Shown here one piece after another: positions 18,034-26,637 of a stretch of DNA of 64,000 nucleotides (positions are counted from its first letter, which is position 1; every line of letters begins with the position of its first letter). Under the pieces are notes generated by a model that did not search any database, was not told where the DNA came from, and worked only from the letters and a program-made list of their open reading frames with translations. Origin of the DNA: Erythrobacteraceae bacterium (GTDB lineage: Bacteria; Pseudomonadota; Alphaproteobacteria; Sphingomonadales; Sphingomonadaceae); NCBI GenBank assembly GCA_024642525.1, contig JAHEAX010000001.1, forward strand, positions 124,001 through 188,000, read 5' to 3'. Position numbers and translations under genes: made by a program.

Positions 18034-19077
18034 TTACTTCAATTCAGCGCCGGTGATCGTCTTGAATTCCGTTGCTGCTGCCAGGTTGGCTGCAAGCACG
18101 TCATCAGGCGATGCGACGAGGCCGATTTTGGCCAGCGGGCCGTCTTTCGACCAGCTCTTGGTCCATTCAGCCAGAAATTCCTTGAGGCCGGGAATGGCGT
18201 CGAGATGCGCTTTCTTCACATAGACGTAAAGCGGGCGCGCACCGGGGTAAGCGAAGGTCGAGATGTTGGCATAGGTTGGGTCAACGCCGTTCATCGGCAG
18301 GCCCTGAACCTTGTCAGCATTTTCTTCGAGGTAGGAATAGCCGAAGACGCCGACAGCCTTCTTGTTGCTTTCAATCTTCTGGACGATGAGATTGTCCTGC
18401 TCGCCCTGATCGACATAGGCGCCGTCCGAACGGACTTCCGTGCACAGCTGGTCATAGCGGTCTTCGTCGCTGTCCTTCAGCGCCTTCATGTCCGCATTGG
18501 TCTTGCAGCCAGCTTCCAGAACCAGTTCCTTCAGCGCATCGCGTGTGCCGGACGTGGATGGCGGGCCGTAAACAAGGATTGGTTCCTTGGGCAGCGAAGG
18601 ATCGACATCGGACCACAGCTTGGCAGTCTGGTCCTTGCCATATGGCTTGGCAGCCAGGGCTTCATAAACGATCTGCGGGGTCAGGTTCATCGTGATTCCG
18701 CCCTGCGAAGATGCAAAGGCGATACCGTCGAGACCGACCTGCAGTTCGATGATGTCCTTCACGCCATTGGCCTGGCAGGTGTCGAATTCGGATTTCTTCA
18801 TGCGGCGCGAAGCATTGGCCATGTCAGGCGTGTTGGCGCCAACACCGGCGCAGAACAGCTTCATGCCGCCGCCGGTTCCGGTCGATTCGATAATCGGCGA
18901 AGTCATGCCGGGGTTGGACTGGGTGAAAGTTTCGGCCACTTTCTTGGCAAATGGATAGACTGTCGACGAGCCGACGGCGCGAATCGATTCGCGCGTGGTG
19001 TCGCTGTTTCCGCCGCAAGCGGCGAGCAAAGCCGTCGCTGCAAGAGCGGGCAGGGCAAGAAAAGCTTTGTTCTTCAT
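18034..19077 (-). CDS. pstS: PstS, phosphate-binding periplasmic lipoprotein
   Basis: The 347-residue protein has a lipoprotein signal peptide with lipobox LAAC (Cys21). Phosphate-binding loops follow: IRAVGSSTVYPFAKKVAE and ESTGTGGGMKLFCAGV near the N-terminus and GPPSTSGTRDALKEL in the second lobe. It captures phosphate for PstCAB. AGGA lies 7 nt before the ATG. A Pho box stands 66 nt upstream, between phoR and this gene, so strong PhoB-dependent induction at this point of the operon is expected. Confidence 0.96.
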   Translation of the reverse strand: MKNKAFLALPALAATALLAACGGNSDTTRESIRAVGSSTVYPFAKKVAETFTQSNPGMTSPIIESTGTGGGMKLFCAGVGANTPDMANASRRMKKSEFDTCQANGVKDIIELQVGLDGIAFASSQGGITMNLTPQIVYEALAAKPYGKDQTAKLWSDVDPSLPKEPILVYGPPSTSGTRDALKELVLEAGCKTNADMKALKDSDEDRYDQLCTEVRSDGAYVDQGEQDNLIVQKIESNKKAVGVFGYSYLEENADKVQGLPMNGVDPTYANISTFAYPGARPLYVYVKKAHLDAIPGLKEFLAEWTKSWSKDGPLAKIGLVASPDDVLAANLAAATEFKTITGAELK

Positions 19078-19142
19078 GATACGATCCTGTCGTTACGACG
19101 CCGCCGGTAGACGACTGTCTGGTCGCCGGATGTTGAAGTTAT

Positions 19143-19160
19143 GTGACAGGCTCATGACAA
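19143..19160 (-). promoter_or_regulatory. Pho box (PhoB-binding site) in front of pstS
   Basis: On the minus strand the sequence reads TTGTCAT-GAGC-CTGTCAC, two 7-bp direct repeats with 11-bp periodicity. This nearly matches the CTGTCAT-N4-CTGTCAT consensus (12 of 14 repeat positions). It begins one base after the phoR stop codon and lies 66 nt before the pstS start, a position suited to PhoB activation of pstSCAB-phoU-phoB separately from phoR. Confidence 0.85.
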
Positions 19161-20405
19161 TTAAATGGACTCTTGTGCAACCCTTGGGATGCGAACAGTG
19201 ATCGTGGTGCCCTGACCGACCTCGCTCGCGATGTCGAGGCGTCCGCGGTGGCGTTCCACAATATGCTTCACGATCGCAAGGCCCAGACCAGTGCCGCCCG
19301 ATGCCCTGCTGCGCCCGGGATCCGTGCGGTAAAACCGTCGGGTAAGGTGGGGCAAATGCTCTGCCGGAATGCCTTCGCCACAGTCCGAAACAGCTATCCT
19401 TGCATTGCCGTCAGGCGTTTCTGAAAGCGACACGGAAACATTTTCGTCGGGGCTGCCATATTTCAGCGCATTATCCACCAGATTGCGGACAAGTTGTTCC
19501 AATTGCCGTGGATCGCCGAGAACCGTGACGGATTGCGGGCAATCGAAATCGATTCGCGCCAGCCTTTCGGCGCCTGCCGCGTCACGGGCTGAAGTTTCCA
19601 CCAGCGGTTTCAGATCGACCCGTTCGCCGGGTTCATCATGCTTTTCAGCTTCGACCCGCGAAAGGGACATGAGGTCGCTCACAAGGCCCTGCAGCCGGTT
19701 CGCTTCGTTGAGAATGGTGCTGAGAAATCTTTTCTGTGTTTCAGGCGGGACTTTCTCGTCTTCACGCAACGTTTCGACATAACCGATGATGGATGCCAGC
19801 GGCGTGCGCAATTCGTGGCTGGCATTGGCAACGAAATCTGTGTGTGCGCGGCTGATCTGAGCTTCGGCAGTGCGGTCTATCAGTTCAATAATCGCGAAAC
19901 GCTGGTCGATTTCCTGCCGGTTCATCCGCCAGATGTCCTTGCGGCGGGCCAGCCCGTGAATTGTCGCGCTGCCGGGTCCGTCGCGGTCTAGCAGGGCGAT
20001 TGCAGCTGGGTGGCGAAATGCAACCCGCACGTCCTGCCCTACAATATGTCCGCCCAGCACTTCGCGGGCGGCCTTGTTGGCAATGGTGACGCGGTTGCGG
20101 TCGGTCATCAGCAGCGGGGTGGCCGAATGTTCGATCAGCTCGCCAATGGTCGCTTCGGTGAATGGTCCCTTTGCCTGCACCGCGATGGGGGCAGGAGGGG
20201 CAGCCGTCACCAGATAGAGCGAGCCTGACCAGACAAGGAAGATAGCCAGCAGCAACCACAGGTTGGTTCCGGCAAGACCAGCGACGAAACAGGCTGCCGC
20301 CGCAAGAGCGATGCCTGGCCATGGGAAAGTGCGCCCTTGCTGCATGGCCACGACGCCTAGCGGCATCGAAGCGGCATCGCCAGCATCAATTGCATTGATT
20401 TGCAT
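19161..20405 (-). CDS. phoR: PhoR, phosphate regulon sensor histidine kinase
   Basis: The 414-residue kinase has two N-terminal membrane helices (~residues 30-48 and 50-68), a PAS domain (~83-175), a HisKA domain with phospho-acceptor H197 in ASHELRTPL, and a catalytic domain with N box DNALKYG, G1 CGEGIP and G2 GTGLGLAIVKH. This is the PhoR arrangement: phosphate status is sensed through PstSCAB and PhoU and relayed to PhoB. No ribosome binding site is evident at the ATG; in-frame ATGs at 20366 and 20345 are alternatives. It lies just downstream of tRNA-Glu and upstream of the Pho box. Confidence 0.92.
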   Translation of the reverse strand: MQINAIDAGDAASMPLGVVAMQQGRTFPWPGIALAAAACFVAGLAGTNLWLLLAIFLVWSGSLYLVTAAPPAPIAVQAKGPFTEATIGELIEHSATPLLMTDRNRVTIANKAAREVLGGHIVGQDVRVAFRHPAAIALLDRDGPGSATIHGLARRKDIWRMNRQEIDQRFAIIELIDRTAEAQISRAHTDFVANASHELRTPLASIIGYVETLREDEKVPPETQKRFLSTILNEANRLQGLVSDLMSLSRVEAEKHDEPGERVDLKPLVETSARDAAGAERLARIDFDCPQSVTVLGDPRQLEQLVRNLVDNALKYGSPDENVSVSLSETPDGNARIAVSDCGEGIPAEHLPHLTRRFYRTDPGRSRASGGTGLGLAIVKHIVERHRGRLDIASEVGQGTTITVRIPRVAQESI

Positions 20406-20441
20406 GAAGGATTTGGGAGCCTTTGCCGTACCTGCCGGCTG

Positions 20442-20502
20442 CCATCAACGATGGCGTTTTTACGGACAACCGAGTGTCCGCGAATCAAAACGCCATCGAT
20501 GG
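20442..20502. repeat. Nested inverted repeat abutting the 3' end of tRNA-Glu
   Basis: The outer arms are CCAT plus CGATGGCGTTTT (20442-20460, with a 3-nt bulge) and AAAACGCCATCGATGG (20487-20502). They enclose an inner hairpin CGGACA/TGTCCG (20463-20468 and 20475-20480) around ACCGAG. The right arm includes the encoded CCA end of tRNA-Glu. It may act as a tRNA terminator or processing signal, but it lacks a classical U-tract on the tRNA strand. Confidence 0.6.
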
Positions 20503-20574
20503 TGACCCCTACGGGAATCGAACCCGTGTTTCAGCCGTGAAAGGGCCGCGTCCTAACCGCTAGACGAAGGGGCC
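20500..20574 (-). tRNA. tRNA-Glu (anticodon TTC)
   Basis: The minus strand folds into a full cloverleaf. The acceptor stem is GGCCCCT with AGGGGTC, the D-arm contains AGCGGTTAGGA, the anticodon arm is CGGCCCTTTCACGGCTG with anticodon TTC, and the T-arm has GGTTCGAATCC. The discriminator base is A at 20503, and the CCA end is encoded (20502-20500). It lies between recJ and phoR on the same strand. Confidence 0.97.
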
Positions 20575-20655
20575 ATCTCGATGGCGTGGCGGCGCAATTA
20601 GGCAGGCTTGGCTTGCACGTCAAGGAGCCATTTCACTGAAATGCAACTTATCTGC

Positions 20656-22443
20656 CTAATCCGCCCATGCCGCATCTTCCAAATGCAGCTCTGCCTGTGG
20701 CTTTGCAGCCCAGTCATCCACCTTTGCGCGCCCGGCCAGCCACAATGCCCTGCCGCGTGCGCCGTGCAATAATGCCTGACCCATTTCGGTTTCAGCCGCA
20801 CGGAAAGCAATTGCCTTGAAAGATTTTCCGTCATTCCCGCTGGCAATCAGCCGGACGTGATCGGTGCCGACAATATCTGCCTTTACCAACCTGACCGGCC
20901 CCACGGCCACCCGTGGGCCGGGCCAGCCCACACCGAATGGACCGGCGCTGTCCATTGATTCGATCAACGAAGGCGTCAGCCCGCCCGGCGCCAGCGCAAG
21001 GTCCAGCTGGATGGATTGCTGCGCCATGGCCTGCGCCACCGCATTGCCGAGGCGTGCATCCAGCCAGTCTGACAGCGGCCCGACCTTGTCTTCGTCTATC
21101 GTTAGCCCCGCTGCCATTGCATGGCCGCCGCCTGCCACCAGCAAATCCATTTCGCGCGCGGCAATAATTGCCGCGCCAAGATCGATGCCGGAAATTGACC
21201 TGCCGGAGCCTTTGCCTTGCCCCGTTTCATCATCCAGCGCGATTACCAGGGTTGGCTTGCCGGTCTTTTCCTTGATTCGGCCCGCCACAATACCGATCAC
21301 GCCGGGATGCCAGCCCCTGCCGGCCACCACGACGACAGATCGGTTGTGCTGACCCGCAAGCTGGGCCTCGGCGGCCTCCTGCACGGCTGCCTCGATAGCG
21401 CGGCGTTCTTCATTGAGAGCGGAAAGCTGCGCGGCGATCTGCGCGGCTTCGTCTGCGTCTTCTGTCGTCAGCAAGCGTACGCCGAGGGTCGATTCGCCAA
21501 CACGTCCGCCAGCGTTGATCCGTGGCCCCAGGGCAAAGCCTAGGTCGCTACACACAGGCGCGCGCTTCAGCCTGCTGGCATCTATCAATGCCGACATTCC
21601 GATATTGTCGCGGCGGGACATCACTTTCAGGCCTTGCGCGACAAAAGCACGGTTTAGGCCATGGAGGGCTGCCACATCGGCCACGGTGCCCAGCGCCACA
21701 AGGTCGAGTAACGAAAAAAGGTCCGGTTCCTTGCGATCTTCAAAATAACCCCGGCCACGCAAAGTGCGAACAATGGCAATCGCCAGCACAAATGCCACGC
21801 CGACTGCCGCCAGATGCCCATGCGCGGCGCCCACATCGCTTTCATCCAGCCTGTTGGGGTTCACCATGGCCGCAGCCTTGGGCAGTTCCGCCGAACATTT
21901 GTGATGGTCCACCACGATCACATCCACACCCGCATCATGGGCCTGTGCCAATGCATCATGCGCCATCGCGCCGCAATCTACCGTGACGATAAGGCTGGAG
22001 CCTTCCTCGGCCAGCTTGACCAGCGCCTCACCGCTGGGGCCATAGCCTTCAAGCAGGCGGTCCGGGATATAATAGCGGGCTTCATGCCCCAGCATTCGCA
22101 GAAGGCGGATGAGCAAGGCGGCACTGGTCGCGCCGTCCACGTCGTAATCGCCGTATATAACGGTGGATTCGCCCCCCAGCACGGCCTGGGCTATCCGTTC
22201 TGCCGCTGCGTCCATGTCGCGAAATTCTGACGGGTCGGGCAGGAAGCCGCGAAGGGTGGGGACCCTCTGGTTTTCCAGGTCATCGCTGCGAACGCCGCGT
22301 GAAAGCAGCAGCTGGGTTACAATATCGTTTTCCAGCGCGGTCACATTGCTGCGCACATCCATATTGCCGCCGCGCCAATGCCATGCCTTGCCCGAAAGCG
22401 AAGCGGTTACGCCAAATACGGGTGTCTGGGTGCGGGAAGTCAT
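20656..22443 (-). CDS. recJ: RecJ, single-stranded-DNA-specific 5'-3' exonuclease
   Basis: The 595-residue DHH-family nuclease has motif I DYDVDG (residues 99-104), motif III DHH (179-181, VVDHHKCSAELP), RINAGGRVGE, and the DHHA1 block GGGHAMAAGL. The C-terminal OB-like region ends around HLEDAAWAD. RecJ degrades 5' ssDNA ends in recombination, mismatch repair and base-excision repair using Mn2+/Mg2+ held by the aspartates. It starts at the ATG at 22443 and is divergent from the flavodoxin gene. It is followed by tRNA-Glu. Confidence 0.96.
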   Translation of the reverse strand: MTSRTQTPVFGVTASLSGKAWHWRGGNMDVRSNVTALENDIVTQLLLSRGVRSDDLENQRVPTLRGFLPDPSEFRDMDAAAERIAQAVLGGESTVIYGDYDVDGATSAALLIRLLRMLGHEARYYIPDRLLEGYGPSGEALVKLAEEGSSLIVTVDCGAMAHDALAQAHDAGVDVIVVDHHKCSAELPKAAAMVNPNRLDESDVGAAHGHLAAVGVAFVLAIAIVRTLRGRGYFEDRKEPDLFSLLDLVALGTVADVAALHGLNRAFVAQGLKVMSRRDNIGMSALIDASRLKRAPVCSDLGFALGPRINAGGRVGESTLGVRLLTTEDADEAAQIAAQLSALNEERRAIEAAVQEAAEAQLAGQHNRSVVVVAGRGWHPGVIGIVAGRIKEKTGKPTLVIALDDETGQGKGSGRSISGIDLGAAIIAAREMDLLVAGGGHAMAAGLTIDEDKVGPLSDWLDARLGNAVAQAMAQQSIQLDLALAPGGLTPSLIESMDSAGPFGVGWPGPRVAVGPVRLVKADIVGTDHVRLIASGNDGKSFKAIAFRAAETEMGQALLHGARGRALWLAGRAKVDDWAAKPQAELHLEDAAWAD

Positions 22444-22521
22444 TGCAATGGCTTATAGGAACCAAGCCGCGCCGCAAAGAGGGCCGATTGACAATCCACG
22501 CCGCAGCGCGACACATACCTT

Positions 22522-23025
22522 ATGCCTGTTGAAGAATCCTCATTGTCCGGCCGCCTGCTGATTGCATGGCACAGCAGGACAGGGGCGAGCGAGGCAATGG
22601 CGACCGCGGCGGCATCTGGTGCAGGAGACAGCGCCTTGTTGGTCCGTGCCGAGGCTGTCGAACCAGATCATCTGCTCGGCTGCTGGGCATATCTGTTCGT
22701 CTGCCCGGAAAACCTCGCAAGCATGAGCGGCCTCATGAAAGAGATGTTCGACCGCTGTTATTACCCTGTCCTCGGCCAGATTGAAGGTCGCGCCTATGCC
22801 ACTGCGATTGCTGCAGGGTCGGATGGGGAGGGCGCCCAGCGTCAGATTGACCGCATCGCCAAGGGGTGGCGGCTGCGCAGAGTGGCGGAACCGTTGATCG
22901 TGAATTGCCATGCGCAGACCGCCGCTGAAATAATGGCGCCCAAGCACCTTAACGATAAGTCATTGAAAGAATGTCACCAACTCGGCGCAGCACTGGGCGA
23001 GGGGCTGCGGCTTGGTGTGTTCTAA
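22522..23025 (+). CDS. Flavodoxin-family protein
   Basis: The 167-residue protein has a flavodoxin-like fold. The N-terminal beta-strand and phosphate-binding loop (LLIAWHSRTGASEAMA, residues 12-27) would hold the FMN phosphate. AYLFVCPENLASMSG and GRAYATAIAAGSDGEG are the later flavin-contacting loops. It is likely an FMN-dependent electron carrier or small oxidoreductase; partner unknown. A TTGACA lies at 22488-22493 but the candidate -10 would put the RNA start almost at the ATG, and no ribosome binding site is visible, suggesting a nearly leaderless message. Confidence 0.82.
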   Translation: MPVEESSLSGRLLIAWHSRTGASEAMATAAASGAGDSALLVRAEAVEPDHLLGCWAYLFVCPENLASMSGLMKEMFDRCYYPVLGQIEGRAYATAIAAGSDGEGAQRQIDRIAKGWRLRRVAEPLIVNCHAQTAAEIMAPKHLNDKSLKECHQLGAALGEGLRLGVF

Positions 23026-23238
23026 AATGGTGCATCCGATACGGACGCATCTCCATCTCGGGGACTCGACGTGCGCCGGGTTTCGGGCCAAGTGAAGGCC
23101 TGGATTGTTTCTAGGGGACTTTGAAAAATCGACCGCCGTACAGATCTGGATCGGCGTGAACGGTCGCCAGGCATAATCCTGTTCTTCAAGAATGGGCAGC
23201 GACCCGACGCCTCTGCAATCCGAGAAGCGATTGCCAAC

Positions 23239-23931
23239 TTGCCCGCTGTGGACATCAGCCACGACCCTGCAGAAGCAGGCGATAAGGGAGGCGATGTGGC
23301 GGGCGAAGCGGGCAACCACGCGGACAATTCCTGGCTGGAACTTCTTGCCCACGGAATGACCTTCGATCTGCGCCATCTGGAACCGGGCGTTTCGGCATAC
23401 GTTCCTCAATTTGAACATTATTTTGATTGCCAGGGGAATATTCTCGATTCCGGAATCGAAGCCGCCTTACTGATGCCAGGGCCACACCTCAGTGGTGGTG
23501 AACGGACGTTGCCTGTGGTGCGGGTGATGGCTGGCATGGTGGCATCCCTGTCGACGCGATTGCCTTCCTTGCTCGCCGTGGGTTGGCCGCCAGCACGGGC
23601 CATAATCAGCCCGGGTTTTTTCCGCACAACGGTGGAAGCTTGGAATTCCGGTGGGCCGTTCCCCGCACTCGGGCTGACATCATTCAAACGCGCTGATAAC
23701 GGCAATCTGGAAAGCGTTGGCCTTGCCTATTTTACCGGTCAGGAATTGCAGCTCGATGCTGATTTTGTAACGGATCGGGCGCAGGCGACGCAGCTTGCCA
23801 TCCGGCTGGTCAACCAGTTGGTGCAGCACGGCACGATGAAGGTTGCAGAAGCGATCATGGCGCCCGATGGTACCCAGTTAAGGCTGGAACCAGCAAGCGA
23901 TGGCAAAGTCATCCGTGTGTGGCGGGGGTAA
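23239..23931 (+). CDS. Hypothetical protein, start uncertain (DUF4261-like layout)
   Basis: I do not recognise this protein with confidence. The 230 residues written here start at a TTG. The core (ALLMPGPHLSGGERTLPVVR, then PARAIISPGFFRTTVEAW, then GLAYFTGQELQLDADF) ends with PDGTQLRLEPASDGKVIRVWR. The layout faintly resembles DUF4261 proteins. Coding-like sequence (SPGIILFFKNGQRPDASAIR) continues in frame upstream to a stop at 23122-23124 with no ATG or GTG, so the true start is unclear and a frameshift is possible. A GTG at 23248 is another choice. It overlaps the next gene by one base (TAATG), so the two are probably co-translated. Confidence 0.65.
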   Translation: MPAVDISHDPAEAGDKGGDVAGEAGNHADNSWLELLAHGMTFDLRHLEPGVSAYVPQFEHYFDCQGNILDSGIEAALLMPGPHLSGGERTLPVVRVMAGMVASLSTRLPSLLAVGWPPARAIISPGFFRTTVEAWNSGGPFPALGLTSFKRADNGNLESVGLAYFTGQELQLDADFVTDRAQATQLAIRLVNQLVQHGTMKVAEAIMAPDGTQLRLEPASDGKVIRVWRG

Positions 23932-24479
23932 TGCAGGCTTCTGCCGGTGCTTCACTCGACAATCGCGGGATTGAACGGAGGCGGAAACTACCATTCCGCT
24001 CAGTAAACCGCCGTGATGCGTCAGGGTATGACGCAGGTCTGCAAAGGCATCACCTGCTTCCGCGCCAGCTTCTTTCCCAAAAATGCTTTGGGCCGATGTT
24101 CGACAATATTGGCCGCGACCGATTGGGTTTTGAGGATTTTCGTCGCAATGGCTTGCTTCTGCCATCCCGGCACGAAGCGGCAATGCGGATCGGCCTGCCG
24201 CTTCATCGCGGGCCGCACAGGGATTACAACGCGATGGTGATGGAACGCGTTGGCCAGGTTGAACGGCACTGGTCCCGCGAACGGCTTCGCGCGCCGGAAA
24301 TTGCGCTGGATGATGTGCTGATGCGGCTTACCCTGCTGCAAAAGGCGCTCCGCCGCCGCCTGCTGGAAACGCAGGGCCGGCGTCTGCGGCTGAACAGCAA
24401 GGACCCAATCGGCCACGAGCTCGATTTTACCGAGCTCGATGCCATGGCAGAATTACTCTGGGGCGCGACGGATTCTTAA
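23931..24479 (+). CDS. AHH/HNH-endonuclease-like protein (putative nuclease)
   Basis: The 182-residue protein carries a histidine-rich block typical of the AHH branch of the HNH/Endo VII nucleases: GLQRHHLLP (His40, His41), GFEDFRRNGLLLPSR (about 67-80) and GLPLHRGPHRDYNAMV (His92, His96). The C-terminal part is helical with a basic stretch (QKALRRRLLETQGRRLRL). Stand-alone proteins of this kind are known in sphingomonads; AHH domains also occur as toxins. The ATG overlaps the stop of the gene at 23239-23931. Its 3' end overlaps the convergent nitronate monooxygenase gene by 4 bp. Nuclease activity is inferred, not shown. Confidence 0.75.
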   Translation: MQASAGASLDNRGIERRRKLPFRSVNRRDASGYDAGLQRHHLLPRQLLSQKCFGPMFDNIGRDRLGFEDFRRNGLLLPSRHEAAMRIGLPLHRGPHRDYNAMVMERVGQVERHWSRERLRAPEIALDDVLMRLTLLQKALRRRLLETQGRRLRLNSKDPIGHELDFTELDAMAELLWGATDS

Positions 24480-25441
24480 ATCTTCGCCAGAAGTTCTTCT
24501 TTTGCAGCGATATATTCGCGTTCCAACCGGTCAACACGGTCTGCCACACTGTCGATATTGTCAACCATGCCGACACCCTGGCCAGAACCCCATATATCCT
24601 TCCAGGCCTTTGCTTCACTGTTTCCGCCCGAACCGAAGTTCATCTTGCTGACATCGCCTTCGGGCAGATTGTCAGGATCAAGGCCCGCCCTGACGATGGA
24701 CCCGCGCAGGTAATTGCCGGAAACGCCGGTGAACAGGCTGCTGTAAACAATGTCTTCAGCCCGGCTCTTGACGATTTCTTCCTTGTAGGCCTGATCCGCA
24801 TTGGCTTCCTTGGTCGCAATCCAGGGGGACCCGATATAGGCAAAATCAGCGCCCATCGCCTGCGCGGCAAGGATGGAACGGCCATGCGAAATGGAACCGG
24901 AAAGCGCAACGAGGCCATCAAACCAGCTGCGGATTTCCTGCATCAGGGCGAATGGTGATTGCACGCCTGCGTGTCCGCCTGCACCGGCAGCAACAGGGAT
25001 GAGGCCATCTGCGCCCTTTTCAATCGCCTTGTGGGCGAATTTGTCATTGATAACGTCATGCAGCACGATCCCGCCCCAGCTATGGGCGGCATCGAAAACT
25101 TCTTCTCGCGCGCCGAGCGAGGTGATCATCATGGGCACCTGCCATTTTCCGCAGACTTCGATATCTTCTTCGAGCCGGTTATTGCTGCGATGAACAATCT
25201 GGTTGACGGCATAAGGCGCGGCCGGACGGTCGGGGTTGTCCCTGTTATGCGCGGCCAGTTCTTCGGTAATCTGGTGCAACCATTCGTCCAGCATACCGGA
25301 CGGGCGCGCATTGAGCGCAGGGAAGCTTCCCACGATGCCTGCCTTGCATTGTGCAATAACCAGTTCCGGCCCTGAAACGATGAACAGGGGGGAGCCGATT
25401 ACCGGAAGGCGAAGGCGGTCAAATGGTGCGGGAAGCGGCAT
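24476..25441 (-). CDS. Nitronate monooxygenase (2-nitropropane dioxygenase family)
   Basis: The 321-residue FMN-dependent TIM-barrel protein has the N-terminal RLPVIGSPLFIVSGPELV, the central GADGLIPVAAGAGGHAG (phosphate/FMN loop and catalytic-site region) and ALSGSISHGRSILAAQAMGADFAYIGSPWIA. Members oxidise alkyl nitronates, including the toxin propionate-3-nitronate, to oxo acids. GGAG lies 6 nt before the ATG at 25441. It may be co-transcribed behind the amidohydrolase (93 nt gap). Function assigned from family; substrate unproven. Confidence 0.9.
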   Translation of the reverse strand: MPLPAPFDRLRLPVIGSPLFIVSGPELVIAQCKAGIVGSFPALNARPSGMLDEWLHQITEELAAHNRDNPDRPAAPYAVNQIVHRSNNRLEEDIEVCGKWQVPMMITSLGAREEVFDAAHSWGGIVLHDVINDKFAHKAIEKGADGLIPVAAGAGGHAGVQSPFALMQEIRSWFDGLVALSGSISHGRSILAAQAMGADFAYIGSPWIATKEANADQAYKEEIVKSRAEDIVYSSLFTGVSGNYLRGSIVRAGLDPDNLPEGDVSKMNFGSGGNSEAKAWKDIWGSGQGVGMVDNIDSVADRVDRLEREYIAAKEELLAKI

Positions 25442-25534
25442 GCAATGCTCCGTTGCTGAATGAAACTAATCTATGCTTATGCGGCGGAATGCCGCTTGTC
25501 GAGGCAGTATTGATGATAGCTGAGGGACGCAGGA

Positions 25535-26584
25535 TCAGAGCCGTTCCAGCACATCCTCGATGCCATATACCCTGGCCGCCGTGCCTGCATATAGCGCGCG
25601 CTTATCATCGGCAGACGCGCCCAGCGTGATGCGCTTGAAGGCGTTCCACAGGACGGGATAAGTCGCGCCCCAGCGGTCCACCGGATAGTTACTTTCAAAC
25701 ATGGCACGCTGCGGGCCGAATGCCTCGATGCAGGTTTCAATATAGGGTCGCCACATCGCTGCCAGCGTTTCGGAACCCACTCCCTTTGCCGGGCCATCTT
25801 CAGGCATCCCGCAAAATGCCATGGCCAGCCCACCCAGCTTCACTGAGACATTGGGGTTTTCCGCAAGCTTGTGAATGGCTTTGCGCCAGCGCGAAAAGTT
25901 TTCGCTCAGCTTGCCCTTGTAGCCCGCAATATTGAGCGGCGTTCCACAATGATCGAGGACAATGGGCTGATCCGGGAACTTGCGCGCAAGGGCAATCACA
26001 TCGCCAAGCTGCGGTTCGAGCACCCATGCATCGAAAGTAAGCCCGAGCTTGCCAAGATGGGCAAACCCGGCCTGAAACTGGTCGCTCACCATCAGCCCTT
26101 CAGGCGCGTGGAATGGCGGGCCAAGCGTCGCAGGGTTTGCATCCCATGCAGCCGAGTGGCGAATGCCGCGAAAGCGGCCATTGCCAGCTGCAATCAACGC
26201 TTCCAGCACTGGCACTGCGCCATCGCCCAATGTCATGTCGGCATGGCCGATGATGGCAGCACAGGCACGCAAATCTCCATACAGGCCGCTGGCACTTTGT
26301 GCCGCCACACCGTTCACGAATTCAACTTCGCCCACAGGCTTCATATTTTCGCTGGCGCTGGCCCTGTAAAATGCGCCGCATTCCATGAAGCAGGTGCCCA
26401 CGATATTGTGGCCGCTGGTTACATCGGCATGCAGTTGGTCAAATGTGTAATAAGGCGCGCCTGCAATCGCTTCGATAAAGGGATGCCTCGGTTCTGGAAA
26501 AGCCGGCATCAACGGACGCAGATCCCACAAATGGTGGTGCGGGTCGATGATCGGCAGATCGGGTTCCAGAATGGCTTCGCTCAT
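25535..26584 (-). CDS. Amidohydrolase-family protein (amidohydro-rel type)
   Basis: The 349-residue TIM-barrel hydrolase has the N-terminal metal motif IDPHHHLWDL (HxH), a middle histidine block RGIRHSAAWD, IVLDHCGTPLN and the late aspartate in ESNYPVDRWG. This is the pattern of the LigI/fucono-lactonase-like branch, which hydrolyses lactones or dicarboxylate rings; the actual substrate cannot be read. AGGAG precedes the ATG at a good distance. It follows leuA by 53 nt on the same strand, without an evident terminator, so readthrough is possible. Confidence 0.87.
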   Translation of the reverse strand: MSEAILEPDLPIIDPHHHLWDLRPLMPAFPEPRHPFIEAIAGAPYYTFDQLHADVTSGHNIVGTCFMECGAFYRASASENMKPVGEVEFVNGVAAQSASGLYGDLRACAAIIGHADMTLGDGAVPVLEALIAAGNGRFRGIRHSAAWDANPATLGPPFHAPEGLMVSDQFQAGFAHLGKLGLTFDAWVLEPQLGDVIALARKFPDQPIVLDHCGTPLNIAGYKGKLSENFSRWRKAIHKLAENPNVSVKLGGLAMAFCGMPEDGPAKGVGSETLAAMWRPYIETCIEAFGPQRAMFESNYPVDRWGATYPVLWNAFKRITLGASADDKRALYAGTAARVYGIEDVLERL

Positions 26585-26637
26585 TACGTCCGCTCCTGAT
26601 TGCGCGCATTCATGCGCTTTGTTCTGTGGGGTGTGAG

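Noticed and set aside
17911-19110. 399-codon open frame on the plus strand
   Set aside because: Reverse shadow of pstS; the pst gene has signal peptide, motifs and operon context.
22960-23418. 152-codon open frame on the minus strand across the flavodoxin/hypothetical gap
   Set aside because: Cys/Arg-rich antisense-like composition, no start context, and it overlaps two better plus-strand frames.
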